Part shown: positions 37,985 through 46,448 of the stretch, one piece after another
Layout of the letters: each line of letters opens with the position of its first letter
Numbering within the stretch: the stretch's first letter is position 1
Origin: Bin87 sp965221295
Lineage (GTDB): Bacteria > Chloroflexota > Dehalococcoidia > Lucifugimonadales > UBA3495
NCBI GenBank assembly: GCA_965221295.1
Contig: OZ244879.1
Span: forward strand, 1,612,001-1,676,000
Length of the DNA: 64,000 nucleotides
Reading direction: 5' to 3'
Notes under the pieces: model-generated
Told to the model about the DNA's origin: nothing
Databases searched by the model: none
The model's input: the letters and a program-made list of their open reading frames with translations, nothing else
Program-made: the position numbers and the translations under genes

Positions 37985-38944
37985 GTTGCGGTTGGCCCCC
38001 GTTCTCCCATCGGCTATAATCTATTCGGGCAACGTCGCCGCGATGATTGGGTTGCGGTTGGCCCCCGTTCTCCCATCGGCTATAATTCAATCGTTGCGCT
38101 CCGAGGTTCCCCGGGTTGCGGTTGGCCCCCGTTCTCCCATCGGCTATAATTTGCAGAAGTCGATACGTCGAGCGGACCCTGTTGCGGTTGGCCCCCGTTC
38201 TCCCATCGGCTATAATAATTGCTCTGTCGATCATGTCGAGAACGTGTTGCGGTTGGCCCCCGTTCTCCCATCGGCTATAATAATGCACGGCTGCCAGTGT
38301 CAGCAGGGCAAGTTGCGGTTGGCCCCCGTTCTCCCATCGGCTATAATTCCGGTCGCGTGGGTAGTCGATGCCAGCCAGTTGCGGTTGGCCCCCGTTCTCC
38401 CATCGGCTATAACCAGATGACGTTGACGCCAGGCAACGATACCGTTGCGGTTGGCCCCCGTTCTCCCATCGGCTATAATATCAGGCCAGACGTAGACCAC
38501 GCGGCCCTGGTTGCGGTTGGCCCCCGTTCTCCCATCGGCTATAATCCTGGCAAGATCGTGGCGGACGGCGTGTTCTGTTGCGGTTGGCCCCCGTTCTCCC
38601 ATCGGCTATAATGCAGTGGCTGGAGTGGGCAACATCAACAGTGTTGCGGTTGGCCCCCGTTCTCCCATCGGCTATAATTATTCTGGCGATTGATTTGGTC
38701 GAGTTGTGGTTGCGGTTGGCCCCCGTTCTCCCATCGGCTATAATGCCCAACCCATAGTCGCGTTGGCGAAAGTAGTTGCGGTTGGCCCCCGTTCTCCCAT
38801 CGGCTATAATGCCAGGCATCCCCACGCTCCCGCCTAGACTCAGTTGCGGTTGGCCCCCGTTCTCCCATCGGCTATAATGGGATTTTGGTGGGAGCGCAAC
38901 CACCATTGGTTGCGGTTGGCCCCCGTTCTCCCATCGGCTATAAT
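37985..38944 (+). CRISPR. Type II-C CRISPR array, 15 repeats and 14 spacers
   Basis: The 36-bp repeats begin GTTGCGGTTGGCCCCC and end CATCGGCTATAAT. They start at 37985, 38051, 38115, 38181, 38246, 38312, 38378, 38444, 38510, 38577, 38643, 38709, 38775, 38843 and 38909. Spacers are 28-32 bp, mostly 30. All repeats match except the seventh (38378-38413), whose last base is C instead of T. Plus-strand orientation is supported by the Neisseria-like start GTTG, the TATAAT end and the orientation of the tracrRNA anti-repeat. No spacer was seen to match elsewhere in this window by eye. The protein frames read through the array are artefacts of the repeats. Confidence 0.97.
37992..38020 (+). promoter_or_regulatory. 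Promoter carried within each CRISPR repeat (first copy shown)
   Basis: Positions 8-13 of the repeat read TTGGCC and positions 31-36 read TATAAT, separated by exactly 17 bp, the optimal sigma-70-type geometry with a consensus -10 box. Transcription would start about seven bases into each spacer, leaving a guide of about 24 nt. The same principle is established for type II-C arrays of Neisseria, where the repeat ends in TACAAT. Copy 7 has a weakened box, TATAAC. Confidence 0.75.
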
Positions 38945-39026
38945 GGATCACGATCCATCCAAACTGGAGGTTAGTAGGAAATCCCGGTCTTAGGCTCGCC
39001 AAAAAATGACGCCTCAAACGCCAAAA

Positions 39027-39049
39027 CAGCGGCCTCGCTGCGGTTTTTT
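39027..39049 (+). terminator. Terminator downstream of the CRISPR array
   Basis: A 5-bp stem (CAGCG, loop GCCT, CGCTG at 39027-39040) is followed by CGG and six T. It lies 83 bp after the last repeat and would end crRNA precursors before the tracrRNA gene. On the minus strand the same hairpin is followed by TTTT, so it might work in both directions. Confidence 0.65.
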
Positions 39050-39090
39050 CAAGTCAATCGTCGGGCCCGATTGTACGCGACGCGACAGCA

Positions 39091-39194
39091 TTTGTAGCCG
39101 ATGGGAGAACGGGGGCCGCAGGGAAACCAACCGTTAACAAGGACTTTGGTCCATCAGATTAGGGGGCGCGCTACGGAGCGCCCCTCGCTTTTTT
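39091..39194 (+). ncRNA. tracrRNA
   Basis: Bases 39095-39117 are a 23-base perfect anti-repeat to positions 10-32 of the CRISPR repeat. After a GCAGGG bulge, AAACCAACC (39124-39132) can pair with the GTTG/GGTT start of the repeat, giving the usual upper stem, bulge and lower stem. A nexus-like hairpin GGAC-TTTG-GTCC follows at 39141-39152. A 7-bp GC terminator (GGGGCGC, GCGCCCC) at 39163-39184 and six T ending at 39194 complete the RNA. It would guide RNase III processing and load Cas9. It lies between array and cas2, on the strand opposite the cas genes. The 5' end and promoter are not certain. Confidence 0.88.
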
Positions 39195-39210
39195 CCTATT
39201 TGAACTTGGT

Positions 39211-39537
39211 TCAAAACAGCGTGTATTGCTGAGGGTTTCGGTTCGCCGGTTGCCGCGTGGCGCCGCTGAAACTTACGATGTTCTCGTATTGCTTGTCGGT
39301 GAAGTAGATGATCTGCACGTTGCCCGCGGGCGGCAACGCTGACTGAACCCGCCTGGTGTAGACCTGGGCCTGATCCTTGCCGGCGCAGAATCGCAGGTAC
39401 ACCGACAGCTGGCACATTTCGAACCCCTGGTCCAGCAGGAACTTGCGAAATTTGTTGGCGTCCTTGCGTTCCTGACTAGTCAGGACGGGAAGGTCGAACA
39501 GAACCATCATCCACATCAGCCGGTAACCTGAAAGCAT
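39211..39537 (-). CDS. cas2: CRISPR adaptation protein Cas2
   Basis: This 108-residue protein has the Cas2 ferredoxin-like fold signature MVLFDLPVLTSQERKDANKF with the conserved Asp, and YLRFCAGKDQAQVYTRRVQ typical of type II Cas2. It forms the Cas1-Cas2 integrase that adds spacers. It follows cas1 by 16 bp on the same strand. Its stop codon is 17 bp from the end of the convergent tracrRNA. The start has AGGA eight bases upstream. Confidence 0.95.
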   Translation of the reverse strand: MLSGYRLMWMMVLFDLPVLTSQERKDANKFRKFLLDQGFEMCQLSVYLRFCAGKDQAQVYTRRVQSALPPAGNVQIIYFTDKQYENIVSFSGATRQPANRNPQQYTLF

Positions 39538-39553
39538 TTGCCGGTTCCTTTCG

Positions 39554-40444
39554 CTACCCCAGCATCCGTTCGGGAAAGATTAGCGAGGCGCGCTTATCCT
39601 CGAAGGACTGAGCCAGGGATTGCGCCGCCCGTTCCAAGCAGGTTTCCAGCGGTGTCGTTCCCCGCTCCGTGCGCATGTCGGCGGCCAGCGTTCCCACCAG
39701 CGTTCGCCTGGCTTCCCGCGTAACCTCTTCACAGCCCGCCGCAACCAGCCGAACCACTGCACGGTCCACGACGGGGCGGAAGGGCTCCATCAGGTCGTCC
39801 ACCAAGCACATGGCGTCATAGCGGTTGTGGTGGTGAATGCCCAGGGAAGGATGCAGACCGGCGGCAACCACGGCCCGGGCCGTGGCCGCTCGTAGCACGG
39901 TGTAACCGTAGTTGAGCAGTGGATTCGGCATCGGTCCGAAGCGGGCCCGCTGGAAGTCGAGGCCGAACAACAAAGGCCAGTAGCGCCGGGCCGCCTGAGC
40001 CTCAAGGTTTTCGGGATCGCCCGACTTCACCCGCCGCGCCAGTTCGTCCAGCCCACCGTCGGGTTTGCCCAACGTTTCCAGGGCAAGCCGTTGTTGATCG
40101 ATCTTCGCCCGGACCGTGGCCTGCCACAGCCGCTTTCGCAGCGGCAGCGACGCTTCCAACTGGCATCGCATCCTCAAGGACTGGACGTGATGACCCTCCA
40201 GCGGCCAGAGCCACGCCACCGGCAGATAGTTGCCGCCACACAGGACCACGGCGGCGCCCCGCTTCGCCAACTCCACCAGCAGGTCGTTGGAGTAGGTCAG
40301 GCCGCGCGCATTGCAGAGCAGGACACCGATGTCATCCAGCGGAACCCGTCCTTCCTCATCGCCGTTGTTCGAGACGGTCATCAGGCCGCGATGGCGGGCC
40401 AGATGTCGCCCTTCACTGGCGATTTCAATGACTCGACCGATCAT
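39554..40444 (-). CDS. cas1: CRISPR integrase Cas1 (type II)
   Basis: This 296-residue protein shows the type II Cas1 pattern: MIGRVIEIASEGRHLARHRG, an N-terminal beta domain with VPLDDIGVLLCNARGLTYSN, the NYGYTVLRAATARAVVAAGL segment carrying the metal-binding Glu region, and HPSLGIHHHNRYDAMCLVDD with the His and Asp ligands. It cleaves and joins prespacer DNA at the leader-proximal repeat with Cas2. It lies 120 bp after cas9 and 16 bp before cas2. Length and motifs are normal, so adaptation should be possible. Confidence 0.95.
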   Translation of the reverse strand: MIGRVIEIASEGRHLARHRGLMTVSNNGDEEGRVPLDDIGVLLCNARGLTYSNDLLVELAKRGAAVVLCGGNYLPVAWLWPLEGHHVQSLRMRCQLEASLPLRKRLWQATVRAKIDQQRLALETLGKPDGGLDELARRVKSGDPENLEAQAARRYWPLLFGLDFQRARFGPMPNPLLNYGYTVLRAATARAVVAAGLHPSLGIHHHNRYDAMCLVDDLMEPFRPVVDRAVVRLVAAGCEEVTREARRTLVGTLAADMRTERGTTPLETCLERAAQSLAQSFEDKRASLIFPERMLG

Positions 40445-40564
40445 GCCTCAACCCACAACCGAAACTAAATGGTTCGCATTGTAGGCCAACGTAGGTCAAA
40501 AAACCTGCATTTCCAGAACCGTTTTTGTCAGTTTTCGAAGTCCTGCCGGTTTACGCCAATGCGA

Positions 40565-43500
40565 TTACCGGAACGGGCCCCGGTCGAAGACCCGGCCAAT
40601 CTCATCCACTCGCACCTTGCGGAAGGCGTTTTCTTCCAATTTTTTTGCCGAAAACTCTATGTCCTTGCCTTTGGCTGCGTTGGCGTCTTTGTGGTCGTCC
40701 AGTACTACGGTCGGGGTTTTGCCGGTTCGATTGATGATTTTCCTGACCCGAACGATGCGGCGGTTTGCTCCCTCGCCCAACGCGCCCATGTCGTTGATTT
40801 GCAGGCGCATCAGATGTCTGGCCGCCGGATGTCGTCTGCGGCCGTTGGAGTAAAGGCCCGGCTGGTTGGCGTCAATTTTCGGCTGGTTGGCGTCGAATGT
40901 CGACATTATCATCGTTTGCCACTTGCCATCGGGGTTCCGCCAAACGTCGGGGTACTCGTTGCCGTCGGGTAGGTAGCCTTTGTAAGCATTGCCAGCAGCG
41001 TCCTTGACGGGAATGACCCGCTGCACAGAATAGATCCTGACTCCGCGAACTCGCTGGCGATGGCCGCTAGCAAGAAGCACACCGGGATCGGCCGCCTGTC
41101 TTGCAAAGTCTGACTTTTTGCCGCCTGTTTCGTCCCAGAGGCGGCGCAACGCTTCTCGCAAGGGGACATCGGTTACGTGTTTCAGGTCCTTTGCCTCGAA
41201 TTTTGTCAATGCCTTGCGCGACACGGTACGATAACGACCATCCACTTCATTGACCAGTTCAACCAGCCCATGAGCGGTGGCATCGTGCAATTTCCCAGTG
41301 GTTTTGCCCTTCTCGCCGAGAGTACCGTGGTCCGGCTTGTAGGAAACCACCAAGCGATCAAGTCGCTCTTGAACCTGCGCTCGGTCAAAACCCTCCCAGG
41401 GGAGCGGAACCAGGGAGGCCAAACGTTGCTCCGCTTCCCGGTAGCCTGAACCGGCGGCGTTGGCGAACCTCTGCAGCAGTCCCTGGGTGGTATTCGCCAC
41501 CACGAAGGCGTCCACGGCGTGATGCCGGTGGTCATCCCTGGTTTTGCGAGGGATGGCGCTATCCCCCGTGTTGTTCAGCATTCCTTCAAGTTCCCAACCG
41601 CGACGGAGCAGCGCGGTCATCCGGCCCGGTATAACGCGAACCCGCTGGCGATGCTCGCCAAGTTCGTCGTACAGGTAAGCCAGATAAGCGCGGGCGGCGC
41701 GGGAGAGGTATTGCGTTTCGTTGAGCTGGCGGTCGAGAAAGTCTCGGTCCCCTTCAAATCGCTCCATGGCGTCCTTCTGAAACCGCCATATCTTCTCCTT
41801 TCCCCTTCCCGTGAAGGTGGCGACGTACTCCAAGCAACGACCGTCCGGCCATTTCTCATGTGGCGTGAGGTTGCCCTTCTTGCGGTTGGCGTCGGCCAGG
41901 CACAACACCAGGTTGCCCATGGAGTTGTCCAGTGTGCGGGAGAACGGCAGTATGTGGTCGATCTCAGTTTGCGCCGACATCGCCATCGCGACGGAAATTT
42001 GCTGGCCGGTATAAGGGCATACCCGGTTGTGGATAGGTCCCTGTTCCTCCCAGAGTCGCAGCTTACGCAGGCCGCCTGCGCTAACCACCAGCCCAGCCCC
42101 GGTCAGCATTTCGGCAAAACGCTCGTTGCGTGCCGCGCCCTCTCTTTGCTGCCGCTGGTGATTCATTTTCTGCGCGTCGTTCATCTTCAGTTCGCGGACC
42201 AGCTCGACGACGATCTCTTGCGGTTTGCCGTAGGTCTCGATGAGCAGGTTGACCACCCGACGAAGCTGCCCCAGGCCGATGTGGACCGTGGGGTTGCCAA
42301 GGCGTCCGTAGCGAGCCACTGCGCCATCCCGCTCGGGGTCTTTGGTTGGATCTGCTCCTACCGCGTCGCGTTCCAGAACAACGCCGTAGTAGGGCAGACT
42401 ATCGTGGGCTTCGTCGTTGCGAAAATCCGAATGATGCGGATAGCCGGCTGCTTGTACCGCGTCCCACAACATCATCCCCCGTTCCAAATGCGGTAGTATC
42501 TTGATGATGGCCTTTTCGCTCAGGTTGCCGTAGCCCTCGGGCAACGCCACGGTCGCTACAGCGTCGGCCTGCTCGTCAGTCAAGCCCCAATCATGAATCG
42601 CCTTTTCCCGTACCTGAGACGGTTCCTCGGTATCGAGCAAAAACCGGACGATTTTGTTGCGTTTCTCCAGCGAAAAATCGAACCATGTCTTGCCGAACCG
42701 GGCGTGTTGAGCCGGTCTTTTGTTGGTTGGTTTCTTGCCGGTTGAGGCCAACTTAGCCGTGGTTTCGTCCCCCTTGATGGAAGCGCGACCGCCGGCTGCC
42801 AGGTTGAATTGCGCTCCAGACGGCAACCCCAGGTCCTTGCTCGGCGAGTTCAATTTGATGTCCTTCCCGGAGCGGAGCATCTTCATGGCCCGGGCCCTCT
42901 CATCAGGGGTCAGAAAGCGCTCCGGTTCGGCGCCGACGCGAACCTTTAGATTGTTGACCTCCTGGAGCATTCGAAATTCCTGAAAGATGGGCGTAGCTTT
43001 CGGGGCGCGAGGCTCGCCACTCTCGTATTCGAACAGACACCTGCCGGGATCAACAGGTCTCAGGGGCCTCTGATAAAAGATGATGCCGAACAGCTTGTCC
43101 CATTGTTCGGCAGTCAACTCCTGATGGCCCTCTTGGGCGGATCGAATAGCCTGGAACTCCTTTTCATACATTTGCCGGTCAGCTCGGAGGCCAGTCTCCG
43201 GGCGTGCGCGGGCCTGGTTGCCGCGCTGCCGCTCCTGGGCTAGGAACTCACCCAAGGTCCGCGCTTGAGTCTCTTCCATACGTTGGCGCAGATTGCTGAT
43301 GGCCGCGTGTACTTGCCCGTCTTCTTTTTCATCCTCTTTATCATCGCTGGCTTTGCGGTTTGACTTGAAACCGCGCCGTTGGTTGAGATGGAACAGCGCG
43401 CGGCCTAGCTCAAATGGCCCCAGAGGTTTGGCCAGGGCTTGCGCGCGGAGGTCGTAGGGGTCGGCCAACTCCAGTTCCCTGCGCTCATCAGCGTTTCCCG

Positions 43501-43768
43501 GCATCAATCCGGAGTTGATGAGCGCTTGCATCAATCGGCTGCGGCGGATCAAGTAACGATCTCGCCGACGGCGTTGGCCGCGAGCCATCCGGCGGTCCAC
43601 AGCATTGGATTGTTTTCTTTTTTCATCTCGCCCATCCGGGAAGATGCGAACGCCCATGTCCACTATTCCGCACGGTTCACCATTGAGGTCAAGTTCGACG
43701 GCGGCCCAACCAATTGAATTTGTGCCCAAGTCTAGCCCCAGGCGATATTGCGTTTTTGCGTTAGTCAT
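40565..43768 (-). CDS. cas9: Compact type II-C Cas9 nuclease
   Basis: The 1067-residue enzyme has all catalytic parts: RuvC-I GLDLGTNSIGW with Asp near residue 13; an Arg-rich bridge helix (RRMARGQRRRRDRYLIRRSR); RuvC-II EIVVELVRE near 520; the HNH core EIDHILPFSRTLDNS and ANRKKGN near 600; and RuvC-III HRHHAVDAFVVAN near 750. A PAM-interacting C-terminal region of about 300 residues follows. Length resembles the Neisseria enzyme. It cuts both strands of DNA matched by the crRNA:tracrRNA guide. I choose the ATG at 43768, five bases from GAGG; GTG at 43774 and ATG at 43771 are in frame. No csn2 or cas4 is nearby, which makes it II-C. Confidence 0.96.
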   Translation of the reverse strand: MTNAKTQYRLGLDLGTNSIGWAAVELDLNGEPCGIVDMGVRIFPDGRDEKRKQSNAVDRRMARGQRRRRDRYLIRRSRLMQALINSGLMPGNADERRELELADPYDLRAQALAKPLGPFELGRALFHLNQRRGFKSNRKASDDKEDEKEDGQVHAAISNLRQRMEETQARTLGEFLAQERQRGNQARARPETGLRADRQMYEKEFQAIRSAQEGHQELTAEQWDKLFGIIFYQRPLRPVDPGRCLFEYESGEPRAPKATPIFQEFRMLQEVNNLKVRVGAEPERFLTPDERARAMKMLRSGKDIKLNSPSKDLGLPSGAQFNLAAGGRASIKGDETTAKLASTGKKPTNKRPAQHARFGKTWFDFSLEKRNKIVRFLLDTEEPSQVREKAIHDWGLTDEQADAVATVALPEGYGNLSEKAIIKILPHLERGMMLWDAVQAAGYPHHSDFRNDEAHDSLPYYGVVLERDAVGADPTKDPERDGAVARYGRLGNPTVHIGLGQLRRVVNLLIETYGKPQEIVVELVRELKMNDAQKMNHQRQQREGAARNERFAEMLTGAGLVVSAGGLRKLRLWEEQGPIHNRVCPYTGQQISVAMAMSAQTEIDHILPFSRTLDNSMGNLVLCLADANRKKGNLTPHEKWPDGRCLEYVATFTGRGKEKIWRFQKDAMERFEGDRDFLDRQLNETQYLSRAARAYLAYLYDELGEHRQRVRVIPGRMTALLRRGWELEGMLNNTGDSAIPRKTRDDHRHHAVDAFVVANTTQGLLQRFANAAGSGYREAEQRLASLVPLPWEGFDRAQVQERLDRLVVSYKPDHGTLGEKGKTTGKLHDATAHGLVELVNEVDGRYRTVSRKALTKFEAKDLKHVTDVPLREALRRLWDETGGKKSDFARQAADPGVLLASGHRQRVRGVRIYSVQRVIPVKDAAGNAYKGYLPDGNEYPDVWRNPDGKWQTMIMSTFDANQPKIDANQPGLYSNGRRRHPAARHLMRLQINDMGALGEGANRRIVRVRKIINRTGKTPTVVLDDHKDANAAKGKDIEFSAKKLEENAFRKVRVDEIGRVFDRGPFR

Positions 43769-43879
43769 CATCACCTCGGAGACGCACCGAATAGAAGGAA
43801 AACCTCACGTAGTCTAACGCATTTGACCATCGCGCCGCCGGTCGTGGTGGTTTGCGTTCTGTCAGCAGACGCCACTGAT

Positions 43880-44106
43880 TCAGGAGGCCTTGTGGTCCAA
43901 CTGTCTCTGGCGAACGCCAGCTAGGTACCGCTGGAATTCAGGATTGAACTTGCCAACATCATGCCACAAGCCCGCGTAGTAGCCAGCGTCATAGCAGCCG
44001 AAGGGTTACAGAACCTGCCCGCCATTTCAGCTACGGCGTTCAGATGCTCAACCAAGCCGTGCCAATTGCCTTCATCATTGGCGGCATGAGCGCAAAATTG
44101 AACCAC
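43880..44106 (-). pseudogene. Remnant of a type I Cas3 HD-nuclease gene
   Basis: From a GTG at 44106, well placed behind CGGAGG, the frame reads VQFCAHAANDEGNWHGLVEH and LNAVAEMAGRF. After a one-base shift it continues FGCYDAGYYAGLWHDVGKFN, PEFQRYL, ending RQLDHKAS before a stop at 43880. The H at the start, the HD in LWHDVGKFN and DHK are typical of Cas3 HD domains. The helicase and most of the HD domain are gone. It lies 110 bp upstream of cas9 on the same strand, implying an earlier type I CRISPR system at or near this locus. Confidence 0.75.
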
Positions 44107-44444
44107 GATAAACCTCCGCGTTGACAAGAATCTCTTGTTCGCTCATTGTAGCCATCGCTTGGGGCCCAAGCGAGCGCCTGGCGCGAGACCTCCTCGCCGC
44201 CAGCGGGACTTCGACCTGGCCGGACTACGGGAACCAGCGGGAATTGTAAACGCGGATTCGTTCGGCGACGTTCCTCAGTTCCTGACGGTGGGTCCCGACT
44301 TGACGTTGGCGCCGATAGCGGATTCCCGAGCTCAACATCAACCTCCCGCTTTGACAAGCCGATGCGGCCGCGATATGGTCGAGCTTGACGAAAAGGAGCC
44401 ACCCATCAAACGTGCGCAGCCACAAATCACATAGGAGGCTCGCC
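44107..44444. other. Intergenic region before the lipoprotein gene
   Basis: No gene is supported. It must hold the promoter of the lipoprotein gene, which starts at 44445 behind AGGAGG. No convincing repeat or operator was seen. Confidence 0.35.
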
Positions 44445-45557
44445 ATGCACACGAAACTGTCCGCCCGAACCACAGGCTTACGCATCGTTGTTTTTGCGCT
44501 GGTGGCGGCCCTGCTGGCCGGTGTGATGGCCCTGCTGGCGTGCGCGCCGGCCGCGCCTGCCGGCCAGAGCGAAGCGCCCGAAGCTATCCCAACCATACCG
44601 TACCTGGGAACTCCGCCGACCGAAGAGGAGCAGGCTACCTGGCGCGCCCGGCCCAGACCCACTCCCTACCCGCCCGGCTACGTCAAGCCCACCGACCCGC
44701 CCACCTTCACGCCGGTTCCCACGTTTCCGCGGGAATGGGAAACTGATGCAGCCACCCCGCAACTCAGCTCCGCAAGTTCCAAATCCGCGCAAACCGCGTT
44801 GGTCAGCGAACTTCGTGAATTCATCGCAAAGGGCAATTTCGATGCGGTTGCAAGAGTAAGGGTGGCATCTCACCGTGACGTAATGGTGCCAGATGGAAGC
44901 GGGGGCACAATTCTATGTCGTCGACAAACGCTTGGGGTCATTTCAACCTACCAAGGCAATTTGCCATCCGACCTGGATATCATAACAGCTCCTTCTGATC
45001 GCACTAATCTTCACCTTGATGCTAACAGTGAGTACATCATGTTCTTGCATAAATGGTATATTTTAAAAGGCACCTATCCGCCAGATGGGTACCGCCACGA
45101 GTACACCAAATCGGAATTGGACGCGTTCGGTGGTGAGGCATTTGTCTACAACCATTTGCCACTTTGGGTTATTGACGCTAACATCGCGCATCGAGTTCCT
45201 TCAGCAAAAGTGTCCGGCCTAGAGCCCATCGGTTCTCACCTGGGCGCCGCCCGACACGGCAGTCAACATTTGCCATTGCCTGCATTGGAACATGCAATCA
45301 ACATTTACACATCGTCAGCCCAATATAGTCAGTCAGGGCCAAATGACGGTTTTGTGACCGCTACACCAACGCCGGATCCAGAAACGAGAGTTACCAAGTT
45401 GATCGAGAATCAGGCCAAATATGATGGAGTCGCTCGTGTGCGGGTTCGGTCTCATACTGATATGGGCTCAAACAACCTGCGCGACGAGCCCAACGCCGTT
45501 GGAGACGCCCAGGTCAGTGGTGAAGGTAACCCTCCAATTCACCAGAAATTCACATGA
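44445..45557 (+). CDS. Lipoprotein of unknown function (5' part, frame interrupted)
   Basis: This 370-residue product starts at the ATG at 44445, behind AGGAGG. The signal peptide ends in the lipobox LLAC, so the mature protein should be anchored by lipid. A Pro/Thr spacer (PRPTPYPPGYVKPTDPPT) is followed by a domain containing FDAVARVRVASHRDV and NSEYIMFLHKWYIL. Near the end a second copy of that domain begins (YDGVARVRVRSHTDM) but is cut short, and the frame stops at 45557. The natural continuation is in the +1 frame (next entry). Function is unknown. Confidence 0.7.
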   Translation: MHTKLSARTTGLRIVVFALVAALLAGVMALLACAPAAPAGQSEAPEAIPTIPYLGTPPTEEEQATWRARPRPTPYPPGYVKPTDPPTFTPVPTFPREWETDAATPQLSSASSKSAQTALVSELREFIAKGNFDAVARVRVASHRDVMVPDGSGGTILCRRQTLGVISTYQGNLPSDLDIITAPSDRTNLHLDANSEYIMFLHKWYILKGTYPPDGYRHEYTKSELDAFGGEAFVYNHLPLWVIDANIAHRVPSAKVSGLEPIGSHLGAARHGSQHLPLPALEHAINIYTSSAQYSQSGPNDGFVTATPTPDPETRVTKLIENQAKYDGVARVRVRSHTDMGSNNLRDEPNAVGDAQVSGEGNPPIHQKFT

Positions 45558-46188
45558 CGGACACGCCAACATCGCTGGCATTGGATACCGCGTCGCCCAG
45601 AAGGGCGAGGCGTGTCACGAATGGTCGCGCAACTACGACGTGCCATTGAACAAGGTGAAAAATCAGTCGTTGTTCACCTTCGATGACGGCGTCTACACGC
45701 TGCACATCGACAGTTCCAGCTCGTGGGCGTTCCGCAACGGCAACCGCGTCTGTGTTGACGTTGGATTCGTCACCACGGCAGGCAACGCCTACAAGAGCAG
45801 CCGCCGCTGGCGGGACTTCCAGATGCCATCCGGAGCGGCGACGTCCAGGCCAACGCCAGTGGGCGACGCCGAGGCCGCAGCGGACGCCATGCTGTTCAAC
45901 TTCACCGTTGACCCGTACGACTGGACCCGTTCCGTCGGCTACCGCATCGCGCGCACCGGCGACGCCGGCGCCAGCTGGACCGTTGGCTACGGCCCCATCA
46001 AGCCAGGACAGGAACTGAACGGCGCGGCGGTGAGCGTCAACGACAACGTCTGGACGCTATCTGTTCCTGTCCGAGACGACGAGACGATGAAGCCCAGCAC
46101 GAAGTACTGTGTGGACATCTGGCCAGCGAAATCAGACGACGCCGCGCCCAAGGGAGCGCGCTGGAAGTTCACCACCGGACCACAGTAA
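45499..46188 (+). pseudogene. Out-of-frame 3' part of the lipoprotein gene
   Basis: In the +1 frame the sequence continues VVKVTLQFTRN, GYRVAQKGEACHEW, FDDGVYTLHIDSSSSWAF, NRVCVDVGFVT, then a second unit DPYDWTRSVGYRIARTG and YCVDIW, ending at 46188. The last 230 residues of the GLUG protein at 54412 have the same two-unit domain (GYRIAKKGEACHEW, NGVYTMVLDRGGAWAF, SVSYRVARNG, YCVDIS). No ribosome site suggests independent translation. A single-base shift near 45500, or fusion by recombination between paralogues, explains the arrangement. Confidence 0.65.
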
Positions 46189-46448
46189 AGACGAGCGATA
46201 TGCAACGATCAGTGGCCGGCGTCCTAGGACGCCGGCCACTACTTTATCCAATAAACGCGCCCACAGGTGCGACCGAATGACTGCGATTGAAACAAAAATC
46301 AAGTCAGGATTGAAATTGATGTGCCGAGAGGCAAGCGGGCAGCATGACACGCCGCCCACGCCGGATAGGCTCCTCCGGCCGAGGCCGGCAAAAGCGCGAA
46401 CGCGACGTGATGATCGTGTTCGCGCCAATTCACAGAAGCCTGAACGGT

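Noticed and set aside
37866..39017. Protein frames with repeated YSRWENGGQPQ or VAVGPRSPIGYN
   Set aside because: They are translations of the CRISPR repeats and not genes.
39027..39117. Alternative tracrRNA reading on the minus strand toward the array
   Set aside because: The anti-repeat would pair only with minus-strand crRNA. That orientation lacks the in-repeat promoter and has a weaker terminator and no nexus hairpin.
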